Source of the DNA: Desulfobacterales bacterium
GTDB taxonomy: Bacteria; Desulfobacterota; Desulfobacteria; Desulfobacterales; 4be13
Assembly: GCA_029934695.1 (NCBI GenBank)
Contig: JAOZLU010000313.1
Coordinates: 1 to 8,059, forward strand
Direction of reading: 5' to 3'
Length of the DNA stretch: 8,059 bases
In this document: positions 1 through 5,332 of the stretch, piece by piece
How positions within the stretch are numbered: position 1 is the stretch's first letter
How the letters are laid out: each line of letters starts with the position of its first letter
Made by a program: the position numbers and the translations under genes
The notes under the pieces: model-generated
Databases searched by the model: none
What the model was told of the DNA's origin: nothing
What the model saw: the letters and a program-made list of their open reading frames with translations, nothing else

Positions 1-1451
1 ACCATTCGCAGCAGCAGCCACCCATGCCTCCATCGCTGGATATTCGTATCGCCATACTTTCGTTCAGCGTATCGGATGGGCATTTCCACCATTTTCAGGT
101 TTAATTTGGCCGCGCCGAAGAGCAGATCAAAGTCGCCAAACGGATCAAAATCACCAAAATATGCCCGGTTTTCTGCGATTCGCTCGTAGTCGGACTTCCA
201 TAGCACCTTTGTTCCGCATAATGTGTCTTTGATGGACTGCCCGAGAAGCCATGAGAAGGCCAGGCTGAAAAACTTGTTGCCCACCAGGTTCAGATAACGC
301 ATGGCCTGCTTTTCCATGGGATAAACCAGACGCACCCCATTGACAAACTCTCCCTTCTCCGAAACCAAGGCATCATAAAACCGCGGAAGCACTTCCGGAG
401 GAACTGTCATATCAGCATCCAGAATTATCAGTATATCCCCGTCAGCGCGGGCAAATCCGAGACGAACCGCATCGCCTTTGCCCGCGCCGGTTTGCTGAAA
501 CAATTTGCATCGCCGTTCAGGATGATCTTCAATGGCCTTCTTAATGACTGCAAAAGTATCATCATCGGAATGTCCTTCCACAAAAACAATTTCCGTTCCC
601 TGTCCCATCTCCGGAGTACGCTCAAAAATCTGGGAAATATTGCCTGCCTCGTTGCGGGCCGGCACAATCACAGAAACCAAGGGGAGATCAGAGGTCAGAG
701 GAGAGAGATCAGAGGGTAAATCTTCCCTTTCCACTTTCCACTTTCCACTTTCCACTTTCCACCTTTCGGATGATTTTGCAATAATAAAATTTGTCAGTGC
801 GAGATGGCGGAACGGCCATATTTTTGAGACAAAGCGGTTAAAGAAATTGCTGAGTAATGGCGTATGCAACGGCCATAAAATTTCCGGCCAATGCCGGATA
901 ACTTCAAAGCCGGCCAGATTCAGCAATCCGGTGTTATCTTCCACCGTAAGCCAGTTCTGAGGCAGCAGCGGTGTCATCATATCCAAGCGTTGCGCCAGCA
1001 TCAGCGGCAGTTCCCACAGTTGGCTGTATGTATTGAGAATGATTCGTGTGCGGGAAGTTGCCAATTGTCCGATCTGTTGGAAAACAGCCTGCACATCCCA
1101 CAGGTCATTCACAAGGTCGGAAAGGATGATCACATCAAACTTTTCATTCAGACAAAGACTGTGCGCGTCGCCTTTTATAAAACAAAATTCCGGATATCGT
1201 TGCGCCGCTCGTTTGATCATTTCACCTGACAAATCTATCCCGACACCCAGGGCCGGTTTGAGTTTGGCAAGCAAATCTCCGGTTCCGCAGCCGATTTCAA
1301 GCACTTTCTGACCGGGTGCAACCAATAGTTTGTAAATCTGTGTCAGCCTCTGGTGATAGTAATTCCCCCACTGTCTTCTGCCATTCTTCTCGCTGGCAAC
1401 CGCATCCCAGTGGGTCTGTCGGATCTTTTGATAATTTAAAGCTGTAGTCAT
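1..1451 (-). CDS. Bifunctional class I SAM-dependent methyltransferase / family 2 glycosyltransferase (3' end outside window)
   Basis: One open frame of 483 codons runs from ATG at 1451 off the left edge, so the C-terminus is missing. Residues 1-225 form a class I methyltransferase: motif I is VLEIGCGTG at 50-58, the acidic end of the second strand is GIDLSG at 71-76, and KFDVIILSDLV at 104-114 is the post-II/motif IV region. Residues 259 onward are a GT-A family 2 glycosyltransferase of the DPM1 / polyprenyl-phosphate sugar synthase type: VSVIVPARNE at 259-268, acidic cluster GHSDDDT at 293-299, DAD metal/nucleotide-sugar motif at 345-347, and the late RYAERKYGDTN block at 460-470. GT2 enzymes of this kind move a sugar from a nucleotide donor to a polyprenyl phosphate at the cytoplasmic membrane face; I infer that role here. 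The methyltransferase substrate is unknown. The 33-residue linker is repeat-derived. Start chosen for its position before the methyltransferase fold and for GAGGA just upstream. The domain pairing also occurs in other bacteria, as far as I recall. Confidence 0.88.
   Translation of the reverse strand, partial: MTTALNYQKIRQTHWDAVASEKNGRRQWGNYYHQRLTQIYKLLVAPGQKVLEIGCGTGDLLAKLKPALGVGIDLSGEMIKRAAQRYPEFCFIKGDAHSLCLNEKFDVIILSDLVNDLWDVQAVFQQIGQLATSRTRIILNTYSQLWELPLMLAQRLDMMTPLLPQNWLTVEDNTGLLNLAGFEVIRHWPEILWPLHTPLLSNFFNRFVSKIWPFRHLALTNFIIAKSSERWKVESGKWKVEREDLPSDLSPLTSDLPLVSVIVPARNEAGNISQIFERTPEMGQGTEIVFVEGHSDDDTFAVIKKAIEDHPERRCKLFQQTGAGKGDAVRLGFARADGDILIILDADMTVPPEVLPRFYDALVSEKGEFVNGVRLVYPMEKQAMRYLNLVGNKFFSLAFSWLLGQSIKDTLCGTKVLWKSDYERIAENRAYFGDFDPFGDFDLLFGAAKLNLKMVEMPIRYAERKYGDTNIQRWRHGWLLLRM
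685..761. repeat. Heptamer tandem array forming the methyltransferase-GT2 linker
   Basis: The stretch is 77 bases, equal to eleven 7-base units. On the plus strand, 727-761 holds five perfect copies of CTTTCCA. Positions 685-719 hold five units of a second, degenerate family: AGATCAG, AGGTCAG, AGGAGAG, AGATCAG, AGGGTAA. Unit 720-726 bridges them. Read on the minus strand in frame it encodes a charged linker (WKVESGKWKVE, then a Ser/Asp/Leu/Pro-rich part) between the methyltransferase and GT2 domains. Seven is not a multiple of three, so adding or losing one unit would put the two domains in different frames. Confidence 0.93.
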
Positions 1452-1455
1452 AATA

Positions 1456-1460
1456 TCCTC
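1456..1460 (-). promoter_or_regulatory. Shine-Dalgarno site of the methyltransferase-GT2 gene
   Basis: The minus strand reads GAGGA followed by TATT and the ATG at 1451. This is the only clear purine-rich Shine-Dalgarno sequence before a start in the window. The other three genes have repeat-derived or poorly matching leaders. It supports the chosen start of the fusion gene. Confidence 0.6.
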
Positions 1461-1473
1461 ATTTAACGCTCGA

Positions 1474-1493
1474 CTGGGATTGGCAAATCCCAG
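1474..1493. repeat. Small palindromic hairpin between the third and fourth genes
   Basis: CTGGGATT (1474-1481) and AATCCCAG (1486-1493) form a perfect 8-bp stem with a 4-base loop. It lies in the 62-base gap between the stop of the short TMTC-like gene and the start of the methyltransferase-GT2 gene. No T-run follows on the minus strand, so it does not look like a normal intrinsic terminator. A second, weaker GGATT/AATCC hairpin (1507-1520) overlaps the stop codon of the upstream gene. The design, a G-run then TT, a short loop, then AA and a C-run, resembles the larger hairpins at 3214-3238 and 3257-3281. Confidence 0.65.
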
Positions 1494-1513
1494 GCATTTT
1501 GCTGGCGGATTTG

Positions 1514-3121
1514 TCAATCCCTCTGGAGCGGCTGAACAGCATAAGCCTTTTTAAGATTATCAAGCGCATTGGCATAATCAGACTTTATTTGCAATGCCTT
1601 TTTAAAATGGAAAATCGCCTCATCAACTCTCCCCTTCTGAAACAGGGCAACCCCCAGATTATTGTGTACTAATAACGCATGATCAGGGCCTAATCGCAAC
1701 CCCTCGGAATAATGCTCAACAGCCTTGCCGGGATTGCCTCGGGATAAAAAGAGAGTGCCCAGAACACAATGCACAGCGCCGTTGTCAGTTGTCACATCAA
1801 GGGAATGCTCAAAAAGCGTGACGCTGTCTTTCCAGTACCGTACCTGCATCCGCGTCGCGGCCATGAGAATTAAAATGAGTATTACTGCGAATACAGCACC
1901 CCATTTTTTTTTATAACGCCATCCCCTGATCCGAATTGGTGAGAGAAGTTCCGGAATGCCCCAGGCAATCATTATAAACAATCCGATAAGCGGGATATAG
2001 GTGTAGCGGTCCGCCATGCCCTGCAATCCGACCTGCACCAGCCCAATGACAGGCACGAGCGTCCCCAGGTACCACAGCCATCCCACGGCGAGCCAGGGAC
2101 GCTGCCTTATATTCCGGATTATTAGAAATGTTATGAGTGCGAGCAGAAAAAAGGCTCCGGCTACCTGCCATCCCGGGAAAGTGCGAGGATGCGGATATAA
2201 TAACGCCAGATGAACAGGGCAGATCATCTTTCCGATATAACTGATGTATGAGACAAGTGCGTTGGCAATCCGGATATGAAACGGGCATACTTCGAGAGAA
2301 GCAGCGACGCTTTGCTGGGCAAGGTAAGTGACAACACTTGAGGCCGCTGTCAAAATAAGCAGGGGAATTTTTTCCAAAAAGACTGAGGAACTGAGGAACT
2401 GGGGAACTGAGAAATTAATTTTTGAATTTCTGAATTCCCAAATTCCCGAATCCTTATGAAAACGGTTCAGGGGCCAGCAGTCCAGCAGAAACAATACAAA
2501 CGGCAATGTTACCAGCATCGGTTTTGCCATAAGCCCCAGCATAAAGAACAGGAAAACCGGCAGATATCTGTCAATTCCCGGACGTTCAACATACCAGGCG
2601 TAACTCAGCATGGTAAGCATCCAGAAAAAAGTGCTCAGAACATCTTTACGCTCCGCCACCCACGCCACTGATTCCACATGGAGCGGATGGAGCGCAAACA
2701 ATGCCGCGACAAAAGCACTCTGCCATAACGACGGGGTGAGGGGAATCCCCTGCCCGGTCATCCTGCTAAGGGTGAGAAAGAGCAACAATGTGTTTGCAAT
2801 GTGAAAGAGCACATTGGTCATAAGATGCTGCCCGGGATTCATCCCATAAAGCTCAACATCCAGCATATGGGACAGCCAGGTCAGCGGATGCCAGTTATTC
2901 GCGTGTGTGGCAGTAAACGCCCATAAGATGCTTTCTGATGTCAGCCCGGCTCGCACATAAGGATTCTCGGTCACATACAGGCCGTCATCATAGGCGACAA
3001 ATTCATGATTCCTCACCTGCCAATAAACAGCAAGTGTGGCTATGACGAGAAAAAGACAGATTAGAATATCCGGGTTTATGTTCCGGATTTCAGACTTCAG
3101 ATTTCGGAGGTTATTTTTCAT
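1514..3121 (-). CDS. TMTC/PMT-like polytopic membrane glycosyltransferase with short TPR tail
   Basis: A 535-residue protein with many hydrophobic segments (the first at about 19-36) and a C-terminal soluble tail. The first outside loop carries an acidic pair, YDDGLYV with DD at 45-46, as in GT-C enzymes that use lipid-linked sugars. It is followed by HPLTWLSH (78-85), HIANTLLLF (107-115), ALFALHPLHVESVAW (140-154) and KPMLVTLPF (200-208). The block RIANALVSY...KMICPVHLALLYP resembles the DUF1736 region of animal TMTC O-mannosyltransferases. About two TPR motifs fill 446-535. Likely role: transfer of a sugar from a polyprenyl-phosphate donor to a protein or envelope acceptor outside the cytoplasm; this follows from family resemblance, and donor and acceptor are unknown. 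It is a paralogue of the next gene upstream, with long identical blocks. An octamer array encodes residues 223-247. ATG at 3121 has no good Shine-Dalgarno site. Confidence 0.82.
   Translation of the reverse strand: MKNNLRNLKSEIRNINPDILICLFLVIATLAVYWQVRNHEFVAYDDGLYVTENPYVRAGLTSESILWAFTATHANNWHPLTWLSHMLDVELYGMNPGQHLMTNVLFHIANTLLLFLTLSRMTGQGIPLTPSLWQSAFVAALFALHPLHVESVAWVAERKDVLSTFFWMLTMLSYAWYVERPGIDRYLPVFLFFMLGLMAKPMLVTLPFVLFLLDCWPLNRFHKDSGIWEFRNSKINFSVPQFLSSSVFLEKIPLLILTAASSVVTYLAQQSVAASLEVCPFHIRIANALVSYISYIGKMICPVHLALLYPHPRTFPGWQVAGAFFLLALITFLIIRNIRQRPWLAVGWLWYLGTLVPVIGLVQVGLQGMADRYTYIPLIGLFIMIAWGIPELLSPIRIRGWRYKKKWGAVFAVILILILMAATRMQVRYWKDSVTLFEHSLDVTTDNGAVHCVLGTLFLSRGNPGKAVEHYSEGLRLGPDHALLVHNNLGVALFQKGRVDEAIFHFKKALQIKSDYANALDNLKKAYAVQPLQRD
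2382..2453. repeat. Octamer tandem array inside the short TMTC-like gene
   Basis: Nine 8-base units fill 72 bases exactly, equal to 24 codons. On the plus strand 2382-2413 reads ACTGAGGA, ACTGAGGA, ACTGGGGA, ACTGAGAA; 2414-2453 reads ATTAATTT, TTGAATTT, CTGAATTC, CCAAATTC, CCGAATCC. Thus two unit families share one period. It encodes a low-complexity insert (residues 223-247) between the conserved WPLNR and EKIPLL blocks, in the same place where the paralogue carries a heptamer array. Confidence 0.85.
3081..3108. repeat. Short heptamer stretch over the N-terminus of the short TMTC-like gene
   Basis: Four related units in register on the plus strand: TTCCGGA, TTTCAGA, CTTCAGA, TTTCGGA. They encode LRNLKSEIR near the N-terminus, before the first membrane segment. 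The array is short and degenerate, so it is weaker than the others, but it follows the same 7-base period at a gene start. Confidence 0.6.
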
Positions 3122-3201
3122 TGAAGGATTTTAGGTTTTGTTTTGGGTTTTCTGCCGGATGGGCTCCTGCTGCCTGCCGGGTTTGCAATATGCGTCTTTT
3201 A

Positions 3202-3243
3202 AAATAAACATTTCGGACGGGGTTACAAACCCCGTCCGGCAGA
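3202..3243. repeat. 42-base palindromic repeat, copy 1
   Basis: This copy is identical to 3245-3286, with one base between them. Positions 3214-3238 form a hairpin with a perfect 11-bp stem (CGGACGGGGTT paired with AACCCCGTCCG) and a loop of three bases. On the minus strand the stem is followed by AAATGTTTATTT, which is T-rich but not a clean T-run, so termination would be partial at best. It lies upstream of the short TMTC-like gene and may act as an attenuator or RNA-stabilising element between the two paralogues. Confidence 0.88.
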
Positions 3244-3244
3244 G

Positions 3245-3286
3245 AAATAAACATTTCGGACGGGGTTACAAACCCCGTCCGGCAGA
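3245..3286. repeat. 42-base palindromic repeat, copy 2, carrying the stop codon of the long TMTC-like gene
   Basis: Identical to 3202-3243. The hairpin is 3257-3281, with the same 11-bp stem. Read on the minus strand, the end of the upstream gene enters this copy: its last residues SAGRGL and the TAA stop at 3268-3266 are all repeat sequence, with the stop at the hairpin loop. The gene's present C-terminus was therefore probably set by insertion or expansion of this repeat. Confidence 0.88.
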
Positions 3287-5287
3287 AAGTGCTCTCCTCA
3301 GATTGCTATTTGCGTCAGCATGGTCAGGATTTATTTGCAAAGCCTTCTGAAAATGGACAACTGCCTCATTGAACTTCCGCATGTTAAACAGGACAACGCC
3401 CATGTTATACTGCATATTCGCATCATCCGGACTGATTTCCAACGCCTTTCTGAAGTGTGCAAACGCATCTTTTGTTTTTCCCTGTCCTGTCAGCGCAATG
3501 GCAAGCTGAGTATGCGATTGGGCATCATCGGGTCTGATCTGGGATGCTTTTTGAAAATGTGTGACTGCCTCCCACACTTTTCCTTGTGACATCAGGGTGG
3601 TTCCGAGATTGTAATGTGCGTCTGCAAAATCGGGTCTGACAGATATCGCCTTTTGAAGATATGCTGCTGCTTCTGTCAGATTTCCCTGAGCCTTCAAAAT
3701 TTTTGCAAGATTATAGCAGGCATTTGCATTGTCAGGGCTGATCTGTATCACCTTCTGAAAATGTGTTGCTGCTTCTGCCGTCTTTCCCTGGTTTGCCAAG
3801 GCAATCCCTATGTTGTTGTGAGCTTTGACATGGTTCTGATTAATCTCCAGAGCCTGCTCAAAATGTGCAATGGCATCTTTTATGTTTCCCCGGGTCAGCA
3901 GGATACGTCCGATATTGTCATGTGCACTGACATAATCCGGATTGATATGCAAAGCTTCGCGATGATGTGCAAGCGCCTCTTCCGTTCTTCCCTGTTTTGC
4001 CAGCGCAAACCCCAGTCCGTCATAAGCAAAGGCGTTGTTTTCAGTGGTGTCTGTCATGCGCTGAAAGAGCGCGATGCTGTTGCGCCAATACCCTGCCTGC
4101 AGCCATGTCACTCCCATAAGGATCGAAATGGTGACTGCTGCTGTCATGGTGAGAAATGCTGCTTTGTGACACCATCGTGCAAGGAGGTCGGGAATCCCCC
4201 AGGCGATAATGACAAAAATACCGATGAGCGGGATATATGTCCAACGGTCAGCCAGAGCCGGCCAGTCGCCGGCCTGCACCAATCCGATGACCGGCACAAG
4301 CGTTCCGAGATACCACAGCCACCCTGTGATAAGATAAGGCTTATGTCTCAGTTCCAGGATCACCAGAACAGACACGCATATCAGAAACACTCCCGCTCCT
4401 GCTGTCTGATATGCCGGCAGCGTTTCAGGAAAGGGATAATAGGCTGCCAGATTCACAGGGCAGACCATCTTCCATAGATAATCCGTATATGAAACCAGAG
4501 CGTTTGCAATTCGGAGTGTTATTGAGACATTTTCCGCAGATGCTATGTTATTGTAAGGCTGAAGCGATGAAACTGACAAATAAACCGAAATCGCCGCAAG
4601 CGCAAACAAAGGAAGTTTTTCAGTTATCAGTTTCCAGTTTCCAGTTTCCAGTTTCCATCGGTTCAGGGGCCAGTAGTCCAGAAGAAGCAGTGCAAAGGGC
4701 AGAGTGACCAGCATGGGCTTGGTCAGAAGGCCCAGCAGGAAGGTCAGAAACACTGGGAGATATTTGAAGAAACTCGGACGCTCGGTGTAACGAACATAAG
4801 CCAGCATGGTCAGCATCCAGAAGAATGTGCTAAGAACATTTTTCCGCTCCGATATCCACGCAACCGACTCCGCATTGAGGGGATGCAAAGCGAACAATGC
4901 CGCGACATAAGCACTCCTCCACAGTGCGCCAGTCATCCGGTTAAGCACCAGAAAAAGTAATATGGCGTTTGCAATATGAAGCATCAGGCTTGTCAGGTGA
5001 TGCATGCCGGAGTTCAGACCGTAAAGATGATAATCCAATGCATGGGAGAGCCACGTCAGGGGCTGCCAATATGCTCCTTGCTTATTTGTGAAATTGCAAA
5101 TCCATAAGATGATTTCCGAACTTGTTCCGGTCTTCAGATAACTGTTATCCGTGACATAAAGTTCGTCGTCAAAGTCAACAAATTCATGGTTTATTACCTG
5201 TCCATATACCGCAAGTGTGGCAATGGCGAGAAACACGCAGACCCAAAACTCACAACGAATACCAAAGAAATTCTTTTTACTAATCAT
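3266..5287 (-). CDS. TMTC/PMT-like polytopic membrane glycosyltransferase with seven TPRs
   Basis: A 673-residue protein. The N-terminal 400 or so residues are polytopic and share long identical blocks with the neighbouring 535-residue protein, e.g. IATLAVY, ALFALHPL, VLSTFFWMLTML, KPMLVTLPF, RIANALVSY and GWLWYLGTLVPVIGLVQ. The first outside loop has the acidic pair FDDELYV (DD at 40-41), expected of GT-C enzymes. Residues 417-673 hold seven 34-residue TPRs, with typical AHYNLG and A..HFQKAL..NPD positions, and a final half repeat. This is the membrane-plus-TPR layout of TMTC proteins; lipid-linked sugar transfer to an outside acceptor is inferred, and the TPRs may bind the acceptor or partners. 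The start codon lies in the last unit of a heptamer array, with GGTGA (5299-5295) seven bases upstream as a possible ribosome site. An in-frame ATG at 5305 is cut off by a TGA at 5290. A heptamer array encodes 211-224. The stop lies in a palindromic repeat. Confidence 0.83.
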   Translation of the reverse strand: MISKKNFFGIRCEFWVCVFLAIATLAVYGQVINHEFVDFDDELYVTDNSYLKTGTSSEIILWICNFTNKQGAYWQPLTWLSHALDYHLYGLNSGMHHLTSLMLHIANAILLFLVLNRMTGALWRSAYVAALFALHPLNAESVAWISERKNVLSTFFWMLTMLAYVRYTERPSFFKYLPVFLTFLLGLLTKPMLVTLPFALLLLDYWPLNRWKLETGNWKLITEKLPLFALAAISVYLSVSSLQPYNNIASAENVSITLRIANALVSYTDYLWKMVCPVNLAAYYPFPETLPAYQTAGAGVFLICVSVLVILELRHKPYLITGWLWYLGTLVPVIGLVQAGDWPALADRWTYIPLIGIFVIIAWGIPDLLARWCHKAAFLTMTAAVTISILMGVTWLQAGYWRNSIALFQRMTDTTENNAFAYDGLGFALAKQGRTEEALAHHREALHINPDYVSAHDNIGRILLTRGNIKDAIAHFEQALEINQNHVKAHNNIGIALANQGKTAEAATHFQKVIQISPDNANACYNLAKILKAQGNLTEAAAYLQKAISVRPDFADAHYNLGTTLMSQGKVWEAVTHFQKASQIRPDDAQSHTQLAIALTGQGKTKDAFAHFRKALEISPDDANMQYNMGVVLFNMRKFNEAVVHFQKALQINPDHADANSNLRRALSAGRGL
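4616..4657. repeat. Heptamer tandem array inside the seven-TPR TMTC-like gene
   Basis: Six units fill exactly 42 bases or 14 codons. On the coding strand they read TGGAAAC four times, then TGATAAC and TGAAAAA. They encode residues 211-224 (WKLETGNWKLITEK), starting at the codon directly after the conserved WPLNR block and ending at EK of EKLPLF. The total length of 42 keeps the frame although one unit does not. The paralogue carries an octamer array at this point. Confidence 0.92.
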
Positions 5288-5332
5288 TCACCACTCACCA
5301 TTCATAATTCACCATTTACCATTCATCATTCA
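5284..5332. repeat. Heptamer array spanning the stop of the YfhO-like gene and the start of the TMTC-like gene
   Basis: Seven units in perfect register, read on the minus strand: TGAATGA, TGAATGG, TAAATGG, TGAATTA, TGAATGG, TGAGTGG, TGAATGA. The first unit begins with the TGA stop of the YfhO-like gene (5332-5330). The last contains the ATG start of the TMTC-like gene (5287). The whole 42-base intergenic space is therefore repeat. Most units contain a stop followed by ATG, and some junctions create GGTGA, which could pair with the 16S rRNA tail. This suggests translational coupling, which is inference. Confidence 0.93.

Larger units (their letters stand above)
3149..3288. repeat. Compound palindromic region between the two TMTC-like genes
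   Basis: Positions 3149-3163 (TTTCTGCCGGATGGG) and 3274-3288 (CCCGTCCGGCAGAAA) are inverted repeats with 14 of 15 positions matching. Between and overlapping them lie two direct 42-base copies, each with its own hairpin. This resembles a small non-autonomous palindromic element or a nested set of REP-like repeats. It fills most of the 144-base gap between the two paralogous genes and covers the stop codon of the long one. No transposase is nearby. Confidence 0.5.

Noticed and set aside
428..667. A 79-codon minus-strand open frame within the GT2 domain
   Set aside because: It is out of frame with the GT2 coding sequence, which carries clear family motifs across the same bases.
685..761. A frameshift or gene boundary between the methyltransferase and GT2 domains
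   Set aside because: Codon by codon reading from 1451 shows one uninterrupted frame through the array, with V259 of the GT2 motif in phase.
3214..3281. Classic intrinsic terminators
   Set aside because: The stems are strong but neither is followed by a clean T-run on the minus strand. A partial attenuating effect remains possible.
3202..3286. CRISPR array
   Set aside because: There are only two copies and just one base between them, so there is no spacer. Each copy is one long palindrome and no cas gene is present.
3614..4477. A 287-codon plus-strand open frame
   Set aside because: It lies fully antisense to the TPR region and last membrane segments of the long TMTC-like gene. Its product is Cys-rich low-complexity sequence that follows the TPR period, as expected of a shadow frame.
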